Shown here piece by piece: positions 18,084 to 26,429 of a stretch of 35,119 bases of DNA. Within the stretch, counting starts at the first letter, position 1. The number at the start of each line of letters is the position of its first letter. Source of the stretch: Dietzia timorensis (lineage in GTDB: Bacteria; Actinomycetota; Actinomycetes; Mycobacteriales; Mycobacteriaceae); the NCBI RefSeq assembly GCF_020742175.1, contig NZ_DYXM01000246.1:1-35119 (forward strand), read 5' to 3'. The notes under the pieces were generated by a model that searched no databases, was not told the DNA's origin, and saw only the letters and a list, made by a program, of their open reading frames with translations. The position numbers were made by a program, and so were the translations under genes.

Positions 18084-20210
18084 TTATTCCAGACCCGCGT
18101 CCTTCATTCCGCGAAGTTCCTTCTTCAAATCGGCGATCTCGTCGCGCAGCCTTCCCGCGAGCTCGAACTTCAGCTCGCCGGCAGCGGACTTCATCTGCGC
18201 CGTGAGTTCGCCGATGAGCTTCTCGAGATCCTTTGCGGGCATGTCCTTGGGGCGCTCGAACTCCCCGATCATCGTCGCGTCGCCTGTCACACTCTCGCTT
18301 GCCGAATCCTGCGAATTCGCTTCCTCGTACACGATGTCGAGAATGTCGTTGATGCTCTTTCGCAGCGGCTGAGGATCAAGGCCGTGAGCCTCGTTGTAAG
18401 CGATCTGTTTTTCCCTACGCCGTTCCGTTTCCTCGATCGCCGACTGCATCGAATCGGTAATACGGTCTGCATACATGTGCACTTCGCCGGAGACATTTCG
18501 CGCCGCGCGCCCGATGGTCTGGATCAGCGAAGTCGTCGAACGGAGGAAGCCTTCCTTGTCCGCGTCGAGAATTGCCACCAACGACACCTCGGGAAGGTCG
18601 AGCCCCTCACGCAGGAGGTTGATGCCGACGAGCACATCGAAATCTCCGCGTCGAAGCTGGCGAAGAAGCTCGACACGTTGAAGCGTGTCGACTTCGGAAT
18701 GCAGGTACCTCACCCGGATATCGAGTTCGACGAGGTAATCGGTGAGATCTTCGGACATCTTCTTGGTCAGCGTGGTGACGAGCACGCGCTCATCCTTTTC
18801 CGCACGTTCCCGGATCGACGTGATGAGGTCGTCGATCTGCCCATGGGTGGGCTTGACCACTACCTTCGGATCGACGAGACCGGTCGGGCGGATGACCTGC
18901 TCAACGAATTCCCCTCCGGCCTCCGTCAATTCGAAGGTTCCCGGCGTTGCCGAGAGGTACACGGTCTGGCCGACCCTCCCGCGAAACTCCTCGAACGTCA
19001 ATGGCCGGTTATCCAAGGCCGACGGCAACCTGAAGCCGAAATCGACGAGGTTCCGCTTGCGTGACATGTCGCCCTCGAACATCGCTCCGATCTGAGGCAC
19101 CGTCACGTGAGACTCGTCGATGATGGTGAGGAAGTCTTCCGGAAAGTAATCGAGCAGCGACGCCGGCGCACTTCCCGCCGGGCGTCCGTCGATATGGCGC
19201 GAATAGTTCTCGATGCCCGAGCAGAACCCGACCTGCTGAATCATTTCCAGATCATAGGTTGTCCTCATGCGGAGGCGTTGCGCCTCCAGGAGCTTTCCCT
19301 GCTTTTCGAGTTCTGCGAGCCGCGTCTCCAGCTCCGCTTCGATGCTGGCGACCGCCTTCGCCATGCGTTCGGGGCCCGCGACGTAGTGGGTCGCCGGAAA
19401 GATGCGCAGGTCATCGACCGTGCGAATCGTGTTGCCCGTAAGTGGATGGATGTAATGAAGCGAATCGATCTCATCACCGAAGAATTCGATACGTATCGCG
19501 AGTTCTTCGTACGTTGGGATGATGTCGACGGTATCGCCCTTGACGCGGAAGGTTCCACGCGTCATCGCCATGTCGTTGCGCGAATACTGCACGTCCACAA
19601 GGAGTCGTAGGAAATCATCCCGGTCGATTTCCTGGCCTACGTGGAGCGGCACCGAGCGGTCGAGATACGACTGCGGGGTACCGAGACCGTAAATGCAGGA
19701 CACGGAGGACACGACGACAACGTCGCGCCGGGAGAGAAGTGAGGACGTTGCCGCATGGCGCAGTCGCTCGACATCATCGTTGATCGACGAGTCTTTCTCG
19801 ATATAGGTATCGGTCTGCGCGATGTACGCCTCTGGTTGATAGTAGTCGTAATACGACACGAAGTACTCGACGGCGTTATGCGGCAGCATCTCGCGAAGCT
19901 CGTTCGCCAGCTGCGCCGCGAGAGTCTTGTTCGGCGCCATGACCAGAGTCGGACGCTGCAACTTTTCGATCAGCCAAGCAGAGGTGGCGGACTTACCGGT
20001 ACCTGTCGCGCCCAACAGAACGACATCACGCTGACCGTCCCGTACACGCTTCTCCAGGTCCGCGATCGCCGTAGGCTGATCGCCCGACGGCGAGTACGGG
20101 CTTTCGACCTCGAACGGCGCGCTGGACCTTTCAATCTCTCCGATCGGGCGGAACTCTGACTGCACCGTATAGGGGTCATTGTCGTCGGGGATCTCAGTTG
20201 CAAACGCCAT
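18084..20210 (-). CDS. uvrB: Excinuclease ABC subunit UvrB
   Basis: UvrB (708 residues) is the damage-verifying helicase of nucleotide excision repair; it receives DNA from UvrA and recruits UvrC. Visible are the Walker A LLGATGTGKSATSAWL, the beta-hairpin region YYDYYQPEAYIAQTDTYIEKD, the DEAD-like TIIDESHVTVPQ, motif VI QTIGRAARN, and the C-terminal UVR motif around LEKLIGELTAQMKSAAGEL. Length is normal. TACGAT on the minus strand ends six bases before the ATG, so the gene may be transcribed leaderless. No LexA-type palindrome is visible upstream. Confidence 0.97.
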   Translation of the reverse strand: MAFATEIPDDNDPYTVQSEFRPIGEIERSSAPFEVESPYSPSGDQPTAIADLEKRVRDGQRDVVLLGATGTGKSATSAWLIEKLQRPTLVMAPNKTLAAQLANELREMLPHNAVEYFVSYYDYYQPEAYIAQTDTYIEKDSSINDDVERLRHAATSSLLSRRDVVVVSSVSCIYGLGTPQSYLDRSVPLHVGQEIDRDDFLRLLVDVQYSRNDMAMTRGTFRVKGDTVDIIPTYEELAIRIEFFGDEIDSLHYIHPLTGNTIRTVDDLRIFPATHYVAGPERMAKAVASIEAELETRLAELEKQGKLLEAQRLRMRTTYDLEMIQQVGFCSGIENYSRHIDGRPAGSAPASLLDYFPEDFLTIIDESHVTVPQIGAMFEGDMSRKRNLVDFGFRLPSALDNRPLTFEEFRGRVGQTVYLSATPGTFELTEAGGEFVEQVIRPTGLVDPKVVVKPTHGQIDDLITSIRERAEKDERVLVTTLTKKMSEDLTDYLVELDIRVRYLHSEVDTLQRVELLRQLRRGDFDVLVGINLLREGLDLPEVSLVAILDADKEGFLRSTTSLIQTIGRAARNVSGEVHMYADRITDSMQSAIEETERRREKQIAYNEAHGLDPQPLRKSINDILDIVYEEANSQDSASESVTGDATMIGEFERPKDMPAKDLEKLIGELTAQMKSAAGELKFELAGRLRDEIADLKKELRGMKDAGLE

Positions 20211-20216
20211 GCACCC

Positions 20217-20222
20217 ATCGTA
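20217..20222 (-). promoter_or_regulatory. -10 element for leaderless uvrB transcript
   Basis: TACGAT on the minus strand lies six bases before the uvrB ATG. No Shine-Dalgarno sequence precedes the ATG, and the expected transcription start coincides with the A of the start codon. Confidence 0.45.
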
Positions 20223-20337
20223 CGAGGTATCGCGGACAGAAACGCCTGGGGCGCATGGGGCTCAGCTGAGGGGAACTACTCAAGCAACTCTCATTCTTTT
20301 CCCAATTCTTCACTTAAAACGTACTGAAATCCCGGCA

Positions 20338-20365
20338 TTAGACAACTAAGCTTGTCGAATAAATA
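20338..20365 (+). promoter_or_regulatory. Promoter of first DUF4185 gene
   Basis: TTAGAC (20338-20343) and TAAATA (20360-20365) are spaced 16 bases apart in a locally AT-rich stretch, 28 bases upstream of the chosen ATG. This is a plausible housekeeping sigma promoter. Confidence 0.45.
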
Positions 20366-20393
20366 CCCATGCTCAGACGCGCTAGGAATGCAC

Positions 20394-21881
20394 ATGCCGG
20401 CCATGCCACGCCTCGTCCGGAGGGCCTCATCCCTCGCCCTCGCCGCAGTCACCGCAACCGCTGCCTTGACCGTCGTAAGCATCTCCACCGACTCGGTACC
20501 GACCGCACATGCCAGCCCCTGCCAGGGTCTCGGCGATGGAAGCGTCGGGACGATGGGAACGCCGGGAGAGCTCGTCATGGGAGGCGTCTACCGGGCGGCA
20601 AGCCAGGCGGGCATCCTCAACAACGTTGCAGACGCCCTCGTCGGTAACTCGATTCCGTGGTTCAACAACCTCGGCGGGCACATGCCGAAACTCACCGGGC
20701 GCACCGACTCTGTCGCACTAGTCACCGGCCGGACGAGCCCGAACAAAACCGCTGACCGCTTTGGCATCACGGGCACCGACCTCGGAATCATGTGGGACAA
20801 CGGCAACGGCGAGGTACTCATGGCGGTCGGCGATACCATGGGTAACTGCATTGGCGACTCGCAGTGGCGTTCAAATGTCCTCTTCCGTTCCAAGGACGGA
20901 ATCCTCGAGGACGGGATGAATCTCGACAATGCACCGATGGAATCGCCAGGCCTGGCGAAGTCCATCATTCCGCGCTCCGGCATCCCCGGCGCCGAACGTA
21001 CAGTCATCCCCACCGCAGGCATCTCCGTCGCGGGCAAGCAGTACCTGCGCTATATGTCGGTGATCGACTGGGGTCAACCCGGGCACTGGGAGACCAACTA
21101 CTCCTCACTTGCGGTTTCCGGCGACAACGGCGAGAACTGGAATCAGCTGCCCTGGACGTGGCGCGTCACAGGACAGAACCGACTTCCCGTCGGACCGGCG
21201 AACTTCTTCCAGCATGACGTCGAAGTTCCGCAGCCCGGCCAGGACGCCCCTCGCAAGGAGCGCCGCAATGATCCGCCGCCTCGCATGGACAATGGCCAGA
21301 TGAGCGCCTTCGTCAAGGACGGCGACTTCGCGTATGAGTTCCTCACACCTTCGGGTCGTCAGGGCGATGCCCGTGTTGGTCGGGTGCGTATCCGCAACGA
21401 ACAAGGCCAAGAATACTGGCAGGATTTCGAGAATCCCGGCGCCTACGAGTATTGGGACGCCGGCAAGCGCGAGTGGACCGGCGACTTCAACCGCGCGACG
21501 CCGGTCATTCCGGCTCCCGTGTCGGAGCTGTCCGTCGCCTACAACGAATACCTCGGCCGCTACATTGCGCTCTACACCAACGGAGACAACAACATCGTCA
21601 TGAGACAGGCTGACAGCCCTGTGGGCCCGTGGTCGGGCGAGGACGTGCTTCTGTCGTCCAAGAGTCTGCCGTCGATCTACGGCGCCTACGTGCATCCGTG
21701 GTCGCTCAACGGCCGAGACATGTACTTCACCGTGTCAACCTGGGATGCGTACAACGTTTTTCTCATGAAAACCAATCTCGACTACGTACGCCGCGGTGAG
21801 ATCACCCCCGAGAATCGCCCCGACCCGGCCACGACGGGCGAGGTCCAGGAACTCAGCCGGACTCCTATCCCGGGTTTCTAA
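20394..21881 (+). CDS. Secreted DUF4185 protein, GH183-like putative endo-D-arabinanase (copy 1)
   Basis: About 495 residues. A Sec signal peptide (MPAMPRLVRR, then a hydrophobic core) ends at AHA before SPCQGL. The rest is a DUF4185 five-bladed-propeller-type domain with TDLGIMWDNG, LMAVGDTMGNC, IPTAGISV, YEFLTPSGR, PVSELSVAYN and YVHPWS...STWDAYNVFLMKT. DUF4185 was shown to contain endo-D-arabinanases (family GH183), with mycobacterial members acting on arabinogalactan or lipoarabinomannan. A role in remodelling the cell's own D-arabinan is inferred. A Pro/Arg-rich insertion (DAPRKERRNDPPPR) is specific to this copy. The ATG at 20394 was chosen for AGGA six bases upstream; other ATGs lie at 20388 and 20403. 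Confidence 0.85.
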   Translation: MPAMPRLVRRASSLALAAVTATAALTVVSISTDSVPTAHASPCQGLGDGSVGTMGTPGELVMGGVYRAASQAGILNNVADALVGNSIPWFNNLGGHMPKLTGRTDSVALVTGRTSPNKTADRFGITGTDLGIMWDNGNGEVLMAVGDTMGNCIGDSQWRSNVLFRSKDGILEDGMNLDNAPMESPGLAKSIIPRSGIPGAERTVIPTAGISVAGKQYLRYMSVIDWGQPGHWETNYSSLAVSGDNGENWNQLPWTWRVTGQNRLPVGPANFFQHDVEVPQPGQDAPRKERRNDPPPRMDNGQMSAFVKDGDFAYEFLTPSGRQGDARVGRVRIRNEQGQEYWQDFENPGAYEYWDAGKREWTGDFNRATPVIPAPVSELSVAYNEYLGRYIALYTNGDNNIVMRQADSPVGPWSGEDVLLSSKSLPSIYGAYVHPWSLNGRDMYFTVSTWDAYNVFLMKTNLDYVRRGEITPENRPDPATTGEVQELSRTPIPGF

Positions 21882-22007
21882 CCCTCTTGACACAGATCAA
21901 GCCCTGAGCAGCGAAAGAACACATAAGAAATTCATTCAAAACTGGATGAATGATGGGGCACGCCGACTTATTATTTTGTCTACCCATCTTCCTCTAAGGA
22001 GACTGCC

Positions 22008-23621
22008 GTGTCCCGCTATACCCGCGCGCTTTCAGGCCTGTGCATGGCCGCCGCGCTCGTCATCGCTCCGACGATCCCAGCCATCCCGATATCGGCACCC
22101 GACGCCTCGGCCGGGCCGTGCAGCGAGATGTTCGGAAACTTCGGTTCCCTCCTCAATGCCCAAACCGAGGCAGGGATGATGGCAGGTTCCGCCGAGTTGG
22201 AGGGCGCCTTGGGGTCCGCAGGCTCCTCGACCGCGTCATTGGGGTCGTTGTTCAATCCGTTGGGCTCTCTTGCACTGACCCGCGATAGCGAAATCATTCG
22301 ACAGTTGGAAACCGGAAGCGTCGGCAACTCCGTATCGGGCAGCCTCGATGCCGGCCTGGGTTCGGTACTGGGCTTCCCACAGTGGACCACGGGCGAACAA
22401 GGCACCGTCCCTGTACTAAATGGCCCGACTCGCATCAAGCAGCTTCTCACCGGTCCGACTAGCCCTTTGGACACTCCTGCCAAATATGGAATCGGCGGCA
22501 CTGATCTCGGGCTGATGTGGGACAACGGCGACCAGGCGAACCATCAAGTTCTCATGGCGTTCGGCGACACCATGGGCGATTGCGACATACCGGGTAATCA
22601 ATGGCGCGGAAATGTCATGTTCCGCACCTCCGATCCCGATCTTTCCGACGGATTGTCCGTCGACTCGGTACTCACCGATGAAGACGGATTGGCGAAGGAA
22701 ATGGTTCCGCGCACAGGCGCGCCCGGCGAGGTCACCATTATTCCCACAGCGGGGATCTCCGTCGACGGCGTCCAATATCTGCGCTTCATGTCTGTTCACC
22801 ACTGGGGCGTCCCCAGCACGTGGGATACCAATTATTCAGGTCTGGCATATTCAACGGACAACGGCGAAACGTGGACGGTCGACAGCTCTCTCGCACGCCC
22901 GATTACCGATCATGTCAGCGCCGGGGAGTCCGCACCGGCCAAGGACGACTCCTGGTTCAACGCGCAGATGAGCTCATTCGTCGATGGCCGGGACGGGTAC
23001 ATCTACGAATATCTCACCCCGTCGGGTCGATCCGGCAGCGCACGCCTTGCTCGGGTCGCCAAGAAAGATATCCGCAATGCCGGCGCCTACCGCTACTGGG
23101 ACGGCTCATCGTGGACTGTGGACATCGACAGGGCAAAGGCCGTGCTTCCGAGCCCGGTAAGCGAGCTCTCGGTGCAATGGCACCCAGGACTTCAGCGCTA
23201 CGTTTCGATGTATTCCTCCGGTACGCGCTCCGTGATCATCAGGACGGCGCCGAGTCCAGAGGGACCGTGGAGCAGGGCGACGACGCTTATCGACTATTCG
23301 GTCCTCCCCGGAGCATACGGCGGATTTATCCATCCGTGGTCCACGGGGAATGATCTCTACTTCGTGGTCACCACATGGGATTCCTACAACGTGTTTCTGG
23401 CGCATACCGATTTGTCGAAGATCAACCTTCCGGGTGTGCAACAGCGCAACGTGCCCGATTCCACAGCTGTCGGCGAGGGCCCCGTCAACACCGTCAGTCC
23501 AAGTGACGCGACGAACACGGACGCCCCGGCAATCGAGCTCGAGGAAACCGGAACCACGGTCGAACGCACCGTCACCGTCGAGGAGGTCGTCGACAACGGT
23601 GGAATAGTCCCCGAAGAGTAG
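22008..23621 (+). CDS. Secreted DUF4185 protein, GH183-like putative endo-D-arabinanase (copy 2)
   Basis: The protein has 537 residues and is a paralogue of the gene before it. A signal peptide (MSRYTRALSGLCMAAALVIA...) probably ends at ASA before GPCSEMFG. It has an extra Gly/Ser-rich segment of roughly 90 residues before the DUF4185 domain. The domain has TDLGLMWDNG, LMAFGDTMGDC, IIPTAGISVDG, YEYLTPSGR, PVSELSVQW and FIHPWS...TTWDSYNVFLAHT. The C-terminus is a Thr/Glu-rich tail (ELEETGTTVERTVTVEEVVD). The GTG start has AAGGAG at ideal spacing. The two copies are separated by 126 bases, in which a TTGACA at 21889-21894 has no good -10 partner. The hydrolase role is inferred from family knowledge. 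Confidence 0.85.
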   Translation: MSRYTRALSGLCMAAALVIAPTIPAIPISAPDASAGPCSEMFGNFGSLLNAQTEAGMMAGSAELEGALGSAGSSTASLGSLFNPLGSLALTRDSEIIRQLETGSVGNSVSGSLDAGLGSVLGFPQWTTGEQGTVPVLNGPTRIKQLLTGPTSPLDTPAKYGIGGTDLGLMWDNGDQANHQVLMAFGDTMGDCDIPGNQWRGNVMFRTSDPDLSDGLSVDSVLTDEDGLAKEMVPRTGAPGEVTIIPTAGISVDGVQYLRFMSVHHWGVPSTWDTNYSGLAYSTDNGETWTVDSSLARPITDHVSAGESAPAKDDSWFNAQMSSFVDGRDGYIYEYLTPSGRSGSARLARVAKKDIRNAGAYRYWDGSSWTVDIDRAKAVLPSPVSELSVQWHPGLQRYVSMYSSGTRSVIIRTAPSPEGPWSRATTLIDYSVLPGAYGGFIHPWSTGNDLYFVVTTWDSYNVFLAHTDLSKINLPGVQQRNVPDSTAVGEGPVNTVSPSDATNTDAPAIELEETGTTVERTVTVEEVVDNGGIVPEE

Positions 23622-23630
23622 CGGCGCAGT

Positions 23631-23669
23631 GGCGTGGCGGCGTCAGCTTCGGCTGACCGCCGCCACGCC
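23631..23669. terminator. Hairpin between convergent DUF4185 gene and coaE
   Basis: A long inverted repeat (GGCGTGGCGGCGTCAGC, TTCG loop, GCTGACCGCCGCCACGCC) with a single bulge is capped by a stable UUCG-type tetraloop. It fills the 52-base gap between the two convergent stops. The plus-strand side is followed by a moderately T-rich stretch, so it probably ends the DUF4185 transcript and perhaps coaE too. Confidence 0.75.
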
Positions 23670-23673
23670 TCGC

Positions 23674-24648
23674 TTAGCTTTCTCGATCCGCGCAGGCGGC
23701 GGCGACGGTCATGTCGCTTTGATCGTTGGACGCGATTCTCAAAGCGACGGGTCGTTCGGGATCGACCCAGCGGAGCTTTCCGTCTCCGGCGTCATCGGCG
23801 ATATATCCCGCCTCTTGAAGGCGCGTGCGAAGCGTCTCGACGACGTCGACAGAATTGGGGCGAAGATCTATCTCGATGAGATCGACCGCAGGCTGTTGCT
23901 TCGCGGTCGGGCCGACATGGGAGATGGATTCGCACAGGTCTCCCGCGCGGTGCCGAATTCGTGCGATTTCGCGCCTGCCCTCATCAGCCCACTCCGGGCG
24001 GACGTCCACCACGGCATCGCTGGGAAACACCGGGTGGCGATGCTCCAGATTGTTGGCCATGACCACCAGACGCCGGTCCCAGACCTTTCGGACCTGTTCC
24101 AGGAGCGCCGACTCCGAACCCGAATTGTCGAACAAGATATCGGCGGACGCGTGCCGTTGCTCGTCCGTCGCCTGCTTGGCAATCCTTCCCCGCGCGTCCG
24201 CCTCCGTGAGCCCGCGGAGCTCGACGAGACGCTGCAGTCTGAGTTCCTCGGGTGTGTCCACAACGAGGACGAGGTGGTACCCGGGTTCCATGCCTCCCTC
24301 GATGAGTAGCGGTACGTCGTGGACGACAATGGCGTCCTGCGGTGCTTGGGCGAAGCGTTCGATGGTTCGCTCGCCGATGAGCGGATGGGTGATCGAGTTG
24401 AGTGCGGCCGTGCGCTCCTGGCTGGCGAAGGCCCGCTCCGCCAAGGCTGCGCGATCAAGTGCCCCGTCGGCGTCGATAATCTCCTCGCCGAATTCGGCTG
24501 CGAGCATGTCGAGGCCCGGGGTTCCCGGAGCGACGACCTCGCGCGCGATCTTATCCGCGTCGATCACTTCGGCGCCGAGCCGAGCGAGTTCCGCGGACAC
24601 GGTCGACTTGCCCGCGCCGATTCCTCCGGTCAATCCAAGTATCAACAC
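23674..24648 (-). CDS. coaE: Dephospho-CoA kinase with diverged C-terminal domain
   Basis: The N-terminal about 192 residues are dephospho-CoA kinase, the last step of coenzyme A synthesis: P-loop GLTGGIGAGKST, the substrate segment EVIDADKIAREVV, SITHPLIGERT, DVPLLIEGGM and the ATP-contact segment QATDEQRHASADILFDN. The remaining 132 residues weakly recall the UPF0157/GrpB-like domain fused to CoaE in mycobacteria: SISHVGPTAKQQPAVDLIEIDL lines up with the HVGSTAVPGL...DI signature but lacks it. The whole protein (324 residues) is shorter than the 407-residue M. tuberculosis fusion. The GTG start is preceded by TAAGCT seven bases upstream, again suggesting a leaderless message. The upstream ATG at 24717 adds 23 residues with no family support. 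Confidence 0.92.
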   Translation of the reverse strand: MLILGLTGGIGAGKSTVSAELARLGAEVIDADKIAREVVAPGTPGLDMLAAEFGEEIIDADGALDRAALAERAFASQERTAALNSITHPLIGERTIERFAQAPQDAIVVHDVPLLIEGGMEPGYHLVLVVDTPEELRLQRLVELRGLTEADARGRIAKQATDEQRHASADILFDNSGSESALLEQVRKVWDRRLVVMANNLEHRHPVFPSDAVVDVRPEWADEGRREIARIRHRAGDLCESISHVGPTAKQQPAVDLIEIDLRPNSVDVVETLRTRLQEAGYIADDAGDGKLRWVDPERPVALRIASNDQSDMTVAAACADRES

Positions 24649-24725
24649 GTGCTTCAGCTTAGAAGATTGTTTGTGCCCGCGGGAGGGGCGCAGAGCGAAA
24701 TCCCGCGGATAAGGCACAAATACGA

Positions 24726-24758
24726 CGATTCCCGGGTTCGTTATGAACCCGGGAATCG
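24726..24758 (-). terminator. Hairpin downstream of rpsA
   Basis: CGATTCCCGGGTTC and GAACCCGGGAATCG form a perfect 14-bp stem with a 5-base loop between rpsA and coaE. On the minus strand the tail is TCGTATTTGTG, only moderately U-rich. It probably ends or attenuates the abundant rpsA transcript before coaE. Confidence 0.75.
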
Positions 24759-24802
24759 CCGGTCGCGCTAGCGCATGTCAGTGCATGCGGTGGGCACGTA
24801 TC

Positions 24803-26284
24803 TTAGTTGTTTCCGCCTGCGAGCTTCTCACGCAGAGCAGCGAGCTGCTCGTTGGCGAGGGTGCCGCCGGCCTCGGCGGACTCGGCTGCCGGAGCAGCCG
24901 CCTGCTCGGAAGCAGGAGCGTCGGACGAGTAGTTCGACGGGGCTGCCTCGGCCTGCTCTTCGGCAGCGGCGCGGCCCTTCTCGATCTGCACGGTGTGCAG
25001 CTTGTGGCGACGCTCCGCCTCGGCGTAGCGCTGCTCCCACTCTTCACGCTGCTTCTCGAAGCCCTCGAGCCATTCGTTGGTCTCGGGATCGAAGCCCTCG
25101 GGGAAGATGTAGTTGCCGGCCTCGTCGTAGCTGTCGGCCATGCCGTACTTGGACGGGTCGAACTCTTCGGTGTAGTCCTCGTCGGCCTGCTTGAGCGACA
25201 GCGAGATACGACGACGATCGAGATCGATATCGATGACCTTGACCATTGCGTCGTCGCCAACGCCGACGACCTGGTCCGGAACCTCGACGTGGCGCTCGGC
25301 CAGCTCCGAGATGTGGACGAGACCCTCGATGCCCTCTTCGACGCGAACGAACGCACCGAACGGAACGAGCTTGGTGACCTTGCCCGGCACGATCTGGCCG
25401 ATCGCGTGGGTGCGGGCGAAGTGGCGCCACGGGTCTTCCTGGGTCGCCTTGAGGGACAGCGAAACACGCTCGCGGTCCAGCTCGACGGAGAGAACCTCGA
25501 CGGTGACTTCCTGACCGACCTCGACAACCTCGGACGGGTGGTCGATGTGCTTCCAGGACAGCTCGGAGACGTGAACGAGACCGTCGACACCGCCGAGGTC
25601 CACGAACGCACCGAAGTTGACGATCGAGGAGACGACGCCCTTGCGGACCTGGCCCTTCTGCAGCTGGTGCAAGAACTCGGAACGGACCTCGGACTGCGTC
25701 TGCTCGAGCCATGCACGGCGCGACAGGACCACGTTGTTGCGGTTCTTGTCGAGCTCGATGATCTTGGCCTCGATCTCCTTGCCGACGTAGGGCTGGAGGT
25801 CGCGGACGCGGCGCATCTCCACGAGGGAGGCGGGGAGGAAGCCACGCAGGCCGATGTCGAGGATGAGGCCGCCCTTGACGACCTCGATGACGGTGCCGGT
25901 GACGACGCCGTCCTCCTCCTTGATCTTCTCGATGGTGCCCCAGGCGCGCTCGTACTGGGCGCGCTTCTTGGACAGGATGAGTCGGCCTTCCTTGTCCTCC
26001 TTCTGGAGGACGAGGGCCTCGACCTCGTCGCCGACGGCGACGATCTCCGAGGGGTCGACGTCGTGCTTGATGGACAGCTCTCGCGAGGGGATGACACCCT
26101 CGGTCTTGTAGCCGATGTCGAGAAGCACCTCGTCGCGGTCGACCTTGACGATGTGGCCCTCGACGATGTCGCCGTCGTTGAAGTCCTTGATCGTGGCGTC
26201 GATCGCGGCGAGAAGATCTTCCTCAGAGCCGATGTCGTTGACGGCGATCTGAGGGGCGGTCGTGTCGACCGTGCTGGCAGTCAT
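24803..26284 (-). CDS. rpsA: 30S ribosomal protein S1
   Basis: S1 (493 residues) has four S1/OB-fold repeats, beginning near residues 37, 124, 209 and 294 (for example GDIVEGHIVKVDRDEVLLDI and GLVHVSELSWKHI). The C-terminal region EEFDPSKYGMADSYDEAG...ERRHKLHTVQIEK and the end ALREKLAG closely recall mycobacterial S1. By contrast the second repeat (GTIEKIKEEDGVVTGT) reads like Micrococcales S1, and the nearby codons are almost all C- or G-ending. The ATG giving MTASTVDTTAPQIAVNDIG has GGAG 10 bases upstream. coaE follows, as in other actinobacteria. See the findings for a possible junction inside this gene. Confidence 0.97.
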   Translation of the reverse strand: MTASTVDTTAPQIAVNDIGSEEDLLAAIDATIKDFNDGDIVEGHIVKVDRDEVLLDIGYKTEGVIPSRELSIKHDVDPSEIVAVGDEVEALVLQKEDKEGRLILSKKRAQYERAWGTIEKIKEEDGVVTGTVIEVVKGGLILDIGLRGFLPASLVEMRRVRDLQPYVGKEIEAKIIELDKNRNNVVLSRRAWLEQTQSEVRSEFLHQLQKGQVRKGVVSSIVNFGAFVDLGGVDGLVHVSELSWKHIDHPSEVVEVGQEVTVEVLSVELDRERVSLSLKATQEDPWRHFARTHAIGQIVPGKVTKLVPFGAFVRVEEGIEGLVHISELAERHVEVPDQVVGVGDDAMVKVIDIDLDRRRISLSLKQADEDYTEEFDPSKYGMADSYDEAGNYIFPEGFDPETNEWLEGFEKQREEWEQRYAEAERRHKLHTVQIEKGRAAAEEQAEAAPSNYSSDAPASEQAAAPAAESAEAGGTLANEQLAALREKLAGGNN

Positions 26285-26429
26285 GTAGTAGGAACTCCGA
26301 TTGTGGACAGGTGATCGTTCGGGACGGGTGCTGCTGCACCCGCGTGCCCGGGTGGGCACAAAAGTGCTGTCCCATCCTAGAGCCCCGCGGCGAGGGGGGC
26401 AAAACACACCCTGCGCTACGGTCCGGGAC

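Noticed and set aside
24649..24717. ATG at 24717 as the coaE start
   Set aside because: It adds 23 residues before the P-loop with no family counterpart, whereas the GTG at 24648 gives the usual N-terminus.
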